DNA from: Progne subis subis | Lineage: Eukaryota > Chordata > Aves > Passeriformes > Hirundinidae | DNA: 64,000 bases | Direction: 5' to 3' | Assembly: GCA_022316685.1 (NCBI GenBank) | Contig: JAKJHU010000075.1 | Coordinates: 2,914,501 to 2,978,500, forward strand | Shown: in pieces, positions 46,773 to 60,300 of the stretch | Position numbering within the stretch: position 1 is the first letter of the stretch | Layout of the letters: every line of letters starts with the position of its first letter | Notes under the pieces: model-generated | Told to the model about the DNA's origin: nothing | The model's input: the letters and a program-made list of their open reading frames with translations, nothing else | The model's database searches: none | Program-made: the position numbers and the translations under genes

Positions 46773-49700
46773 GTTCCATTATGCACTATTAACATAATAT
46801 CTAAAAAATTACTTTTATTATATTTAAGACATTGAAAAAAAGAAAACGCCTTTCAGCAGAGAGGACCAAGAGAAACTTAGCAGAGACGTAAACATCAGGA
46901 CAGAACATGAGCTATTTAAGCTAAACTGTAATAAGCATACAACTAACTGAGAGGCATCAGAGTGGGGCTTTTGCACAGATATGATAGGGAGAAAATGTGT
47001 GCCAAAGATGTATTTCAGATGATGATGAAGAATTTTAAAAGGGACAGTAGATGCTATGGCCCTGCAATGACCCTGGTTCCTAATTATATTTCTACATAAG
47101 CCAACTGGGAACTCTTTAGTTATACCTCTGCATAGTTGATTGTGCCTTTTGCCTCTTCGGAGGGGAGAAAAAAAAAAAAGTAATGTAGTGATAAAACGGG
47201 ATTATTTTGTAGGGATTTACCAACTAACCACTTCACTGGCACCAGTTCTTCCTGTGTGATATAGCACATATACTTCCCATTGCCTGGAGCAACTAGTTGA
47301 CTAGGAAAGACAAAACAGAATTACTTCTCTAAAACAAGCTATGCCCCTTTACATTTTGAAATAAATGCAAACTTGCAGTTGTTCTATAAAGTGGCTGAAA
47401 AGTATGGCAGAACTCATAAATCTTTCCTTTTTTCCTTTTTTCCCTGCTTCCAGAATATCCAAACCACATGTGTTTCCACCAGGTCTAGAGAACTCCTTGG
47501 AGGTTAGCAAGAAAAAATTCTCAGGAGCATGCCTGGCCCTCCTCCACAGTGCACAGGCAGAATGAGGAGAGGGAGAGAGGCTCTGTTTTCACCCATCCAT
47601 GCAGTGCTTGAGTAAAAGTGTGCAGGATAAACTGTCCTGTTGAGACACTAGAGAAAAGAGGACACCTAACTAATGCACCTAAATCCCTTAAGCTAAATGT
47701 CTTTAAGAAAAGGTACTTCACTGTGCAGTTTAGCAGAGCCTTCAAATACTCCACCTAGAAAACAGGGCTGTTCCAAAACTTTCTAACACATAAACTGGCA
47801 GGATTTGGTCCACTGCCAGGAGAAAAAGTATATTCAAGCTATATTATGCCAAAAAGATATTTCTGGGAACAGTTTTCATTTGCATAATACTTGTGAACTG
47901 CAATGTAACATTACTTGAATGTTCACAGGTTGAATGTTTTACCAGCAGAAAACTAGAGAACTCCGCAATATCTTTTTGGTTGTTAAATCCTTTAACTCCT
48001 CTGTACCACCTTATTTACAGAGCACAATACTAACTTCTAAGCATTATTTGCTTATTTAAGACCAGCTGCTTCCTACCCCGAATGCCATTTAAACAAGTAA
48101 TCCCAGCTCTCTGACAGCCTTACTATTTGCCCTTTCAGTAAACTTTTTTTTTCCGTTCTGGTTTGTGAGCACTTGCATTCTCATCTGCAGTACAGTTCAG
48201 CTCAGCTCCCAGTTCCTCAAAAGGCTACTGCTTTGCTGTGAGGGTGTGATTGTAAAAAAAACCCAGTTTTTATTAGCAGTAAACCTATTCACACCCCCAA
48301 TCAACCCTGAAATTGATATTCTTCATCTGATCTGCATAGGTCATCTGGCAGGTCACTGCCTCTGTTACATTACACCAGTGTTTTTCCACTAAGCCAGTCA
48401 ACAAGGTTAACTAGAAACGTGACAGACAGAATAGAGAAGCTGGACACATGGCACAGATTATTTGGCTTAGAAAGTAGCAGAGCTTTCTCTGTGGCAAGAA
48501 TGTATGAATAAATGATTTGTGACTCAGTCAAAATAATTTTAGATTCATATTTTTTCTGAATGTCAAAACTCTTGAGAGACTAAATCATACCATTCTCTAC
48601 CCATTCAACTACAGCATACTCCTCTTGAAATAAACTGTTTGCCTTAAAGGACAAAAAAAAAAAAAAATAGAAAAGAAACAGAAAAGCTATTTCTCTTGCT
48701 GGCAAGACTTAAGAGAAGAGTTTTATAAATTTAACTGCCAATATACCATCTGTCTCTGCTGCTCCTTTGAGCCTAGCTCATCTAATTGTGTCTTTAACAG
48801 ATGACAAAACCCCTACATTCCTCTTGGGCACTGTAAAATAGTAATTAAAACATGAATAATAATAATGAAGCACACACAGTGCAGAAAGCCTGCAGCCTGA
48901 ATAGGCTGCTTATTCTGCAGGAAGTCTGTGCGCATTTTGTCTTGAGAGATGATGTTAACAGGTGTTCTATCCTGGAACTGAGGCCACCAACCTTGGGATG
49001 GCAACTTTGCACAGTAAATGACCCACTGCAACAAATCCTATGTTCTGCATCACTTTTTGTTTTTTAGTTTCTACTGACCCGAAGTAATTTTAGTAGCTTG
49101 GCCACCAACCAGTGGGCTGAGCAAGATGTGTTTTAGACATGAAATTTGTTAGCTACCCCTTTTTCCATCTGCTGTGGTTGGCACCTCAAAAGCCAAAGTG
49201 AAAAATCAGTTTGTTGCAGTTTTTAGATGTGTTCCAGCTAATTTTCTGCAGCTCTGATAGTTTAAAGCAAAATGTTACTTCACACACTTGGCAATGGACG
49301 TATCAGACTTATGTAACAGATCTGGGAAAAAATTTCCTGGGAAAAAATTGCATTCACTTCTCCCAGCTGCAGCATGTGCTGAGGGAGCCTGGGTTATGAA
49401 CTCAAATGTTCTCCAGGTGATCTTTGAGTCTTTAAAACAATTGGTACTCCATGTAAATGATAAGCATTAGGCTTCTTTAACATATACCACCAGGCTGTTC
49501 CGACTGAGGGCTGGTGCTCAGTCACAGCCCTGCTCCTCTTGTCCATCCAACGTGTCCAGTTTGGGCAGTGAGTGCAGCCAAGGGTTTCACTGTGTCCAGT
49601 GTTCAGCCCTGTGGTAGCAGACCTGGGTGGTAAAACTCCAGTTTTGTCCTAACACTAGGGCAGAAGACACTCACAGGGAGTTTTTCTGAAGACTTCTCTG

Positions 49701-52289
49701 AACTTATGGAGTCTTTTTTAAAAAAAAAAAAAAATTGAGGTAGACCCTTTCAGGATGTCCAGATCAGCTCTCTTTGGGGGAAATGTTAAAACTTTAATGG
49801 AAACTGCTGAAATTGTGAGTAAGAATACTTGTAACTTGTGATTATCTCCAAGCAGTAATTTATGTGTTCATAAATTCAGTCCCCCATTAATTTTTCCACT
49901 CTGGCCACAGATGGCTCTGTGAAGATTTTAGCTGTTTTTTTCTTTCATGGTGGAACAGCGGCTGTGTCTTTAAAGGCCTTTTGACATTTTAGTACTAAAC
50001 AGTGCTTTCAGCATAATTATCCTCCCACATATGGAATTTTCTTCTCTCTTTTCTGTGAAGTTTGAAGAATGACTCGGAAATGCTTATTTTCTGCAAAACT
50101 GAAAAAAACTATTTTTTCTATCTTTCCTGATCCCCGGTTCCAGTTCCTTCCTGGAGTAAGGTTTCCAGATGAAAAAAAAAAAAAACAACAAAAAAAACAA
50201 AACAAAAAACAAACAAACAAAAAAACCACCAAAAAACTGTGTGTGTAGATGTATATCCATTTTATCATCTCTTCTGACTAACTGAGATGCAAGCAGCCAT
50301 GAAGTTAGAAACAACTATTTGAAAATCTTATACTGATGGAGGAAATATGATCAAATGCAACTCCAGAAGTGCCTCCTGGTTACTGACACCCAGAATTTCC
50401 ATAGCTGGTATGAGAACAATGAACATTCAGGTCTCATGACCAAATGCCTTTTCCTCATAGTTTTCTTTTTTTTTCCTTTTCCTGCTAACTATAATCTAAT
50501 AGCAGAGTGAAGCTGAGATAAATGATGATTTTCTGCTTTCAAAGCCAGCTCAGCAACTTTTGTCTAGTGCCTGAAGCTAATGGCTTCTAACTGAATTCAA
50601 AACACTAGAAAACACATTTTGTGTAAGAATTCTTACAATCGAATATGTTACAACAAAATGCAACTGATGAAATTGATTTTATTTGTTAAGTTTTTTGACA
50701 GATTATAATCAGGGAAGTAGATTAATTAAGCCTTGTGATTTCTATTGCAGATTTCTGCTTCAATAACCAAGCAAAACTTGTAGTATGAATAAAGATAAAT
50801 ATAGAAACATATGATTTGCTTATAGTTTGTTTGAAAATGCAAATTTCTGCTACCACAGTCATAAAGCACTGAGAGCCATATACTAAAATGGGTTTCATTT
50901 AGGTTTAGGATTTGCCATGGATTTCTAATCTTCCATTGTTCTAATCCTAACTATTTCCCCTAGCTACATACAAATCAATTGGAAAGCAACTTTGCATTTA
51001 GCAGAAACATTGAATAATATTTTTGTTAAATGATCATTACCTAATAACTCTTTATGTAACCAATTTTTCTGAAGCCTTACTTGCATGGTGATCTTGGGAT
51101 GAGCTGTAAGAAGGTTTCTGTCAAATGCTGTAATAGAGCATTTGTCTTCAAGATAAATTTCTAGTTACAGTTTTAATGTCTCTCTTTTATTTGGGAAAGA
51201 AAGTATATGCCTGTTTGTAATCAATTATCAACTAAATATTCCACAAAAGGCTATGCAGAAATATTTTCATAAATTCTTTGGAGATCATGAAAACATTAAT
51301 AGCATGCACCTGAATTAGAGTGCCTGGCAGCTCAATTTGGTGGAATTACAATAAATCACAGTGTGTTTGAACCATCAACACTTACCTTGCTCTCTCCAGG
51401 TAAGCGAAGAGAGGTTAACTTCACTCAGCTGAATGGTTTAGCTGCTGATACTCTCCATCTCATCCTGACTGTGAGAAGTGAGTCCTGCGTAGCAGTAGTA
51501 AAGAGTAACTGCTTGGTAAAAAATAAGAGCAAAAAACCCAAATGGCTTCTTCCAGAAGTAACCAGTGGCTGGTCCAGGCAAGTAATAAGAATTTATGATA
51601 ACAAGCCAGGCATCCAGTGACCAGTGAGGACAGGCATTTTGTCATGTTCTCCAACCCTAGGCGTTGGCTGGAGAAAACAAGTCTTTCTGAAGAGAAGGAG
51701 CCAGAGAAAAAAAAGAAAATATAGATCCTCATTAATTACTGAGGAGTGCAAAGAAAGCATTGTCGAGAAGCCATTGCAATGGGAAAGATAAGAAACTTTC
51801 TCTGGTTTTGGGAGTTAAGGACAGTCTGGAAGGAGCAAATGAGAACATTATATTAAAAAATGTGCCAGAAGTTGGCTCTGGAACAGATCTGTAATACCTT
51901 GGTCAAACAAACAGTTTAGCTAAACTAGGGGACCATCTTTGGCAGGATGTTCTCTAAGTGTTTGTAAGAGCAGAGCTCTTGCTAGCACCTATCAAATGTG
52001 CAAACATTAGAGAGAACCATTGTAGGGCTAAATCAATCTTGGCCACTTAAAAACTAGTTTAGAGAAAGTTATGGTATTAAATGCTATATTGAAAAAAAAA
52101 TAATTTAATTTTTGGGGTTTTTTTCTGGAGGGGATTCTTTTGGGGTATTTTTCCTACTGCTTTTTCCCTATGTGTGCCTTCTGTGCTTTTTTCTTATTCC
52201 TTTGAATTTTTAAAATTGTGTTACGGCTACCAGATCTGTGATCTAACCTGTATACTGTAATAATGAAAATACCCTTGCCAAAGGCTTTG

Positions 52290-52455
52290 CAATAGTGGTG
52301 GGGTTTTTTTGGTGTTGTTTTTTGTTGTTGTTGTTTTTTTGTTTGTTTTGTTTGGGGTTTGTTGTTGTTTGTGGGGGTTTTGTTTGTTTTTGTTTGTTTT
52401 TTGGGTGTTTGTTGTTTGTTTGTGGGGGTTTTTTGTTTGTTTGTTTTTGCTTTTT
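52290..52455. repeat. T/G-only low-complexity tract
   Basis: About 160 bases almost free of A and C on the + strand, built of GTTT, GTTG and GGGG pieces. Open frames in it on both strands are compositional. Confidence 0.9.
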
Positions 52456-54236
52456 TGTCATTTACTTCAGTTTATATTTTTCCTGAAATTCAAGTGATGT
52501 TTCAAGCTGGTAAGAAACTATCTGAACTTTCACTTTAATTCTTTTTCCAACTGTTTCTTTAACCAAAGCAGAATAAATACACATATGGATTGCAGAAGTT
52601 CTCTAGGCTATTGGGCTATTGTTTTCATAATCTTATTTTTAAAGGTCAAAACATCCTGCAATGTAATAGAGGTGAACGTGGGGGAAATTAAAAATTCTTA
52701 ATATACCTAAAAGGCTGGAAGTATTGTACATTTTTCATCTGAGGAGAACAAATTTTGAAAGTTAGTGTCATGAGCAGATTTTACACTGAGCCTTTAAGGC
52801 CAGGCATGAAATAATGCTATACCTTCTGTCTCATTTCACTAGTTTTTCCCCAGTACAAAACGACGCTTGCCCTTTTTAGTAATGCTGAAGAAATCTCCCT
52901 GTCTGGAGCCTACCACACTGGCAACATCCTCTGTTGGGATGTGACCTGCAGAGGGGCAGTGCTGTGCAGCACAATTTTGATAGCTGCCCGTGGCAGGCCA
53001 TAGCTCAATGGCCTGTTGTCTCCCCAGCTGACTTTTATAAGAAGAGGAAAAGGCTCAGCAGGAGAAAACAGACAAATGAGAGGTCAAATATTTACAGCAG
53101 AGTTGTAGGATAAGAGGTCTGAAATCCCTAGGCAAGCGGTGGCAGGGAAAACAAAACATGGGGTAAAGTACAAACAGACAATAATTCACTATAGATTGCC
53201 ATGCAACACATTATCAAATATCATGATTTATAATGCTTATAATTCATAGGCCATAAAAATTATGGTTTCAATCACTTTAGGCTTTTGCACACAGTTACAG
53301 AAATAGGCATTAAAGCCTGTGGCAATCTACATTCCAGGCTGTTATACAGGCTCTTGCCAAGTACTTGGGTATGGGATTTCAGAAAGAAAGAAATTAGAGA
53401 TACATAGGTTCTTTATTCCAAATGAAAAATTATATTAATTAAGATTTGTAATTCTGTAAATATTTCTGTGTAAGTGGTGAAATTAATATTTAGTTTTAGT
53501 TCACAGAAATTTTCAGGTTGATATATGATGCATGAAAGCTGTAGTCCTCCTTTTTTGTTGTTGCTGCTGTGATACAAAATTTCTATTACATTGTTAAAAG
53601 ATACTAAAAACAATAAAGCTACAAAATCTCTCTCCCCCAAGAGGGAAAAAAAAATCTTGTAATTTTATATTTGAAAAAAAAGTACTCTTCTGGTTTCCAA
53701 ACCAAAGAAAATTAAATTTATTTCCAACAAATCAAAGATTGGACTGGCAAAACAAACAAACAAAAACAACAAAAACCCCTCAACATTTAAGAAGTATTAA
53801 AACTGCTATACCCCTGAAGAGATAGATATATTAATCTATCAAAAATAACTCTAATCTTTACATGATGATTACATTTTATGTCCTATAATCTATACCTAAA
53901 CATAGCAATCAAACTTGATGGTCCTATTTTTGCAAAGGAAAATGTAAGAAAAGGTACTTCTAGACTGAGATAGCTAGATGAGAATCCCATACAAATCCAG
54001 CCCAATGGGCACCAACTGCAGAATAACTTTGATTTTAATATCTTGCTTGTCTGGAGAGATTGCTGGAATTCAGGTCCATGGTTTTACTAAAGAAACTATT
54101 TTGCCTCTAAAAACCAAAACCCAATCTATCACTAGAAAGCAAAAATAAGAAAACCCCTCTTTTCATTTACATATTTGCCCCTAAAAACATGGGGTTTTCC
54201 AACAGGATGGAAAGATTTTGAATGGAAGGGGTACTC

Positions 54237-54600
54237 TGTCGCTAGAGGACACAAAAGATACTCACAGATCTGACTCTGCAAAGATGAATGCTGAAGAACT
54301 TTTTATTATTTACAAAGATCTTGCTTATATAGATTCTGAACCATGACTAGGGATTGGAGAACAAGGTTACCATCTCTCCATCCCACTGGCCAGACTAGAA
54401 GTCAATCAGTTGATTCTCATCAGAGAGGAATGTGGAAAACACTGATTGTTTATAGTACAGACCATGAGAATTCAGCTACAGAGCTGTAAACATCTCACAA
54501 AGCTCACATAATACGGCAATTGTTCTCAGAGCTGGTGGGATCTTCTATCAGTCTAAACGTAAATCTTACTCAGGGAAGTGCTACCCATGAAATTGTCCCC
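54237..54600 (-). mobile_element. Probable old LTR (ERVL-like)
   Basis: On the minus strand a TATA box (TCTATATAAGCAAG, near 54320-54333) is followed within about 30 bases by AATAAA (near 54301-54306), then about 60 bases ending CTCTAGCGACA, a plausible LTR 3' end in CA at 54237. The other end is not clear and no matching duplication was found. Assignment to an ERVL-like group is inferred from layout. Confidence 0.42.
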
Positions 54601-56324
54601 TCTCCTCTGCAAATCAGAAGTATTAACATGATTTGGGTAACCTCTATGAAAAGTAAACTTTCCTTACTGCTGCAGGCTTATTGTATCTGCACACCATGAT
54701 TTTGACTCATTTGTATTCTGTGCTCATTTTGAAGTTGAAAGAAAAACCAAAGTGTAATCATTAGCAGTTCTGCTTCATTAGCAGCACTTGAGAAATTTAA
54801 ACTGACCTCTTAGGCAAAAATGGCTCCTTATAAAGGCCAGTAAGAGGCTTCTTTTTAACAGTTCAGTCAGGGACTGAAACAGTTCAGTCAGGAATTCAGT
54901 TTTCAGATAACTCTGATATTCTAAATATTAAAAAAGCCAAAAAACAACCCATAAAAATGTAGTCTGATAACATATTCTATAAGGTGTGACATTTTCTCTG
55001 AAAGCCAAACTTTGGGAACAATTTCATATGTTCCAAGCAATTATGCAGTTGATTTAATTAAGTTAGATTCCACCTAGCTCCCAGCTCCCTTTCTTTCCCA
55101 AAAATATTTTTTTCTCAAAAAATATTTTAAAGACCTTTACATGGATTACAAATTAATTTGTTAGGTTTATTTTATTATGTAGTGCTGATTTTTATAACAT
55201 TTTCAAATAGATTGTTTACCAAAATGGATTGGAAGATTATTGGAGAACCAAGACACTGCAAAATTTTATCCAATTACAGATTCTGTAAAAATAATTATGA
55301 GTATAATTTGCAAGTTTTCTTTGCTTGGCTAGACTATCCAATACATAACAAACAGCCCACTGATTCAGAAGCAAAAATGTAATGTTTGTTTTTCAAAGAG
55401 ATAAGTGTTGAAACACACATATATACAACTCCCCGTAGCTAAAACCAACAGTTTGCCTCCTCCCAATTCCATCATCAACCTCTGCTTTTTACTGACTGAA
55501 ATTATTGCTTTGCAGAACTCATTATTTTGTAAGTCAGCTTTAAAGGAAATATGTTCCATCTCTGCAATTATGTATGTAGTAGCAAAGATTAAAACAAGAG
55601 CTCAGATTTGAGTCCTCTGACTCGACCATCTATTGATAGAAGAAACTTGTCAGACTTCTAAATTAAACAAATATTACACTCCCAAAGAACTTACGTGCCA
55701 GGTTCAGGCATAAACACACGCAAGGGATTGTTCCAAATAATTGTTTGGTCTGCCACAACTCTCTTTTGGAGGCTAACAAAGTTTAATTGTATGGGTACAG
55801 ACCATTGTACGCCAGCTGGCCTTGCTGCCAGAGACTAGGTTTCAGCCTGTTTAGTTTATTAGTTAGACTAGCACACTTGTGAAACTACATGGGTGAAAAG
55901 ATTAATACTGTCATGTGAGTTAGAACTTTCCTGGCTGAAGATAAAAAGGACACATAAGAATGCCTTTATTCAATACCCAGTCTCTTTTCAGTGGGTTGGT
56001 GACAGACTGAGTCTTCTCAAACCCTTACAAACAGTAAGGGTTTGTGAATTGCTGAAATTAAGGTACCTCTACTGTGTGTCTTAAGAGAAAAAAGTCTTTT
56101 AAATAAGCAAGGAAATCTGAAAAGCTATAAAAAAAGAGACGTCTGAACAGTGCAAAGCTGCAATGTATCACAAACTCGTAATTTTTAATCCCAATGGGTG
56201 AATTAACAGAAGTGTTCCAAAAGTAAAAAAGTTCCTCTCACTTCTGTTCTTTACAGTGTCCTAGTTGCAGAGTGTGGTGGAACTTAACATTGTGGGTCAT
56301 GCAAGCTCATTTTGAAATTAGAAG
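54601..56324. other. AT-rich intergenic DNA
   Basis: A 15-bp direct repeat (AACAGTTCAGTCAGG) occurs at 54857-54871 and 54878-54892. Nothing coding was recognised. Confidence 0.5.
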
Positions 56325-56672
56325 ACAGAATCACAGAATCACAGAATCCATCAGTTTGGAAAAGACCATTGAGATCATGGAGTCCAAACTATGACCAAAC
56401 ATCACCATGTGTCAGCTAGACCACGGCACCAAACACCACACGCACAATTTCCTTAAACACCCCCAGGGACGGTCACTCCACCACGTCCCTGGGAAGCCCA
56501 TTCAAGTGCTTAATCACCTTCTCTGTGAGGAAATTCTTCCTAATGTCCAACCAAAACCTCCCCTGGTGCACCTAAAGACTCTGTACTCTTGTTCTGTTGC
56601 TGGTTGCCTGGGAGAGGAGACCAACCCCCACCTGGCTACAATCTCCTTTCAGGTATTTATGGAGAGTGATTA
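56325..56672 (-). repeat. CR1 LINE 3' end, relatively young
   Basis: Starts with a duplicated acagaatc unit (the CR1 terminal repeat, 3' end on this strand) and continues as the reverse complement of a CR1 tail: gaaaagaccattgagatcat, caccacgtccctgggaagcc, aaattcttcctaatgtccaa, gttgcctgggagaggagacc, and ctcctttcaggtatttatgg. It is better preserved than the other CR1 copies here. It is 5'-truncated at about 56672. The + open frame at 56407-56673 lies within it and is not a gene. Confidence 0.93.
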
Positions 56673-56707
56673 ATAAAGAGACAGCTAAAAAAAAATTGGA
56701 ATTGTAT

Positions 56708-57382
56708 ATTATCTGTTGCGGTGTCCACTGTGCATGTGGAAGTGCAGGCTCACCGGCTAGCTCAGTCCCACACCACGGCACAGGTGCTTTAGGTCAGATT
56801 CGCTAGTTCCACTAGCTCCTCCTCCCTGTGGGATCTTGGATCCCCACACCCTGCAACGGACTTGATGGTAGTCACAACCACGGCGACGGATAGAAAGGCG
56901 ACTCCCTGAGCAGGGTTAACAGGGTTTTATTGAGGGGGAGACCAAATGGGAGCTCCACACCTGACCACTGCTGCTCAGGAGAGAACCCATACAATGGTCG
57001 GGCAGTGACTTTTAAATGGGGGAGGAACAGGAGGTGGTAACAACAGATTAACCAACCAGGTTAACTCGGGGTGGAACTAGGGGTGTAAACACTGAACAGG
57101 AGAACCACTCCACGATGGGGGATAGGGATTCCCTGGGCACCAGCCTATCACTTGACACCCTCCCTGGAACTTTCCAGAATCTAGGGAAGGGTCCTAAGGT
57201 GACAGGGCACCCAAGGAGAGAGGGAGGGGGGATTGACAGCAATATAAGGGGTAAGAACCATTGGGAAGAACGGGGGTACAGAGAACGAATCATTTTTCAA
57301 AACTTCTTGTAAAAAACTGTAAATTAATTATATAAAGCACTTAAAAACCTAATAAAATAACTTTTGCACCACCACAATTATC
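56708..57382 (-). mobile_element. Solo LTR, second family, minus strand, with 6-bp duplications
   Basis: The LTR spans 56714-57376 (663 bp), flanked by attatc at 56708-56713 and 57377-57382. On the minus strand it begins tgtggtggtgcaaaagttat and shares with the LTR at 34923 the phrases attctggaaag...ccaggga, the tgataagctggtgcccgggg-like block and the final gagctagcc region. TTTAAA (57011-57016) stands in place of TATAAG, and AATAAA is at 56936-56941. It sits about 35 bp from a CR1 fragment. The internal region is absent. Confidence 0.93.
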
Positions 57383-60300
57383 TGTCAAAAAAGTTTTACC
57401 AGCATCTTCATCTCACATGACGTAGTCTAATCACACACTTCTAAGCATACTTCCTTGTCCCTCCTTGTATACACATTTGAGAGAAAATTTCCAAATAAAA
57501 ATATCCTGACACTTACTATATGCTTGTTACCCATATAGGTAACATACAGGTTACAGCACAAGTTTACAGGTTGTGTGGATGACAGTAAAATTTGGCTTTG
57601 GAAAATAAAGTAATTTATTCCCACAAAAATGTACATGAGAGAGTATAGTTTTCACTCAGCATTTAGGCTGTAACATACTGCAAGCAATAATTTTGCTATT
57701 TGTTTTAAACTTGGTTATTTTTACAATTTTAATTTAATGGAAGAGTAATTTCTTACCCAGGTAATATAAAGACACAGAAGTGGAAATTGTTAGCTCTATA
57801 AACAAATAAGCCACAATTAGGTTTAAATTCCTCTCACACCCAAGGGCTTTTGAAATAACACGTGCAAGACCTAAAGTGAGTAAGTAAAAATAAATAATTT
57901 AATAAGTCTTGGTTAACTTTCTCACAACATTTAACATTGAAAAGAATAATATGTTGTGCTTAAACTGGCTGATTAATGATTGATGCTTAACATTTTAAAC
58001 CTGATCTAGTGATCTACCCATGTTAAACAGCCTTTGTTGTGCTTTATTCCTCTGCTGGGCTGAGGAATACTGCAACTTACCAAGTTTCTTAGAGAGCGAG
58101 AACACAGCTCAGAAGACATTATTATGGTTGGATTAAATATTTTCTGCCATATGTATACATGTACATCTATGACACAACATAAATGACAAAGAAGACACAC
58201 CTAGTGCAGAACTCCTGGGAGGTGTTTAGTGGTTTGGTGCAGCCACAAGCAAGTTTCAGGAGACTGACAATCAAGAAACCAGTGAAGTAGAGCAAGACAT
58301 CTTTCTGTAATATATCCATGTGTTATGTCTTAACCATATCAAGATTTATTTATAGTAAGTGTTTGATGATCATTTGGGGGGCAGGAGGAGGAGTGTCTAT
58401 AAGGTGGAGAGTTACACAGTATAGTGTGTTTGAAGTCTTTAAGGTTCCTGTCTCCACTGTAATTAAGCCCAGATTCTAGCATCCAGACCCATCTTGAGAA
58501 TAGTGAGGACACAGTTGCAATTTGTAAGTACAATTTGTACAGTTTAGGAGTTGGTTTGAGCTTGAGCTCTGAGGTGAAAAGTGTAGACAATGAATGAAAT
58601 GCCAAATAGATTGTTGCATATGGCTCTTGATCTGTATTTTATACTATATATATTAGCGCCTTATTCTCTTGAGTGTGAGTGAGTCTATTCCTGCTATCAG
58701 ATCAGCCAAGAAATGTGTGTGGCTAACCTGATTGTAAGATAATCAATATAACAGTATGTGGTCAGATGTTACAGTGTAACCAGTTTACAGAAAAATTGCT
58801 GAGGTCACCTGGGAAGGTAGCCAAGTGGGTTGAATTTGTCAAAGAATATGCATGATAACAACTTCGAATAGACAGATTTTCTTGCATTAGCACGTCTATA
58901 GCATATTCTAGAGTATGCATCTTTTTTCTTCCTCTTGCCTATTCCTCTTCCATTTTCTAAGTCCAGAACCTGCAAGCAGATGATGGCCCACACCACGTCC
59001 CTCTTTGCCAGACCCTGACTTCTCAGGGTCAGGCTCTTTTCCATCACATTCTCTGAGCCAAAACCTGTACTCAGAGGAACCTTTTAGTCCTGATAATCAA
59101 ACCACTCATAGGACTTTTCAAAGAGACTTACTAACTCCTTTTATTTTTATTCCAGGCTCTCTGTCTCTCAACAATCCTGACAGCCAAGAGCTTTATTGAC
59201 TCCCACCAAATGGCAAGCAGAATTACACCTCAGATGTGAACTGATCCTGCAGACCAGTAATAGCTGTTTCACTCTTTTTTCCACAATGAAAATGGTTGAA
59301 ACACTGAGTGAAGCTAAATTGAATCTGATGAGGTTTTAGCCTATCCTGAATTATTTGCCTCCTGTGTTATGATTAATAATAAAGTTGGTACAGTCTAAAA
59401 TTACCTCAGGTATGCAATCCCCTCCCTTTTAAACCAGTAGTGATTATCCACTAATCCCAACTCACTAAACCCAACTATGTGTAGAATGATAACTGCGAAA
59501 AAAATTGAGAACAGGAAACATAGTATTTCTGAATTGTCTAACACAGAAACAGCCTCTTGATTTATTTAGAATCTTGTTTGAAGTTTCCTTTTGTGCAACA
59601 TCTTCTGTGAGAAGCAGTTAAAGGAAACTGAACAACTTCAACATGAAAATAACCTTTTCTGCAATTTCATAATTTACCAAATTGTCAGTGAAAAAATCTA
59701 CTCATTTAGGAAGCAGTAGCTATAGATTTGTACTCTTTGTGTTTGACTGTCAGAGTTGCACATGAAGTATAATTTACGTGTGTTTTTAAAATTCTCTGAA
59801 AAGAGCCAGAGGTTATCTGGCAAAGCTTCTGATGAGCTTGTTTTATGTCAAGAGCTGCCAGAGTAGCAACCATTAATGAAATGATTGATTTCCTTAGAAC
59901 TTACAAAACAATGTTTTAGTTTGAAATGTTCCTATAATTTTCTTCTTCTTCTTTTTTTTTTTTTTTTTTTCTTTTTTTGGTATAAAAAAATCATATTTCA
60001 TATCAAAATTCATCTCTAGTCCTCATAATTTTGATTAAATCACTTACATTTTGATCTCTCCGTTATCTACTTCACTGTTACTAATCTCTTTTTAGACATG
60101 GTTTCCTCAGTCCTTTTTTACAGAAAGATCCATTAGGAGTCTAATACAGAGACTGATGGTGAAGGCTGTGAGTGAGGCTTTAAAGTCTAAACACCTCATC
60201 ACTTCAATAATGTGGTTAGCCTTTGAAGCTTTATTACACCTGAGACAGTGTCTGATCACTTTCACAGTTTCCTATTTTGCAGCCATTGACTGTTAACACA

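Larger units (their letters stand above)
44111..54236. other. Long AT-rich gene-poor stretch
   Basis: Dominated by unique-looking DNA with strand-asymmetric low-complexity tracts: A/C-rich at 44213-44292 and 50172-50240, T/G-rich at 46655-46772 and 52290-52455, and A or T runs near 44499, 45374, 46082, 47168, 48653 and 49718. No exon is supported. The open frames at 44852-45193 and 51363-51620 lack recognisable motifs. Confidence 0.5.
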
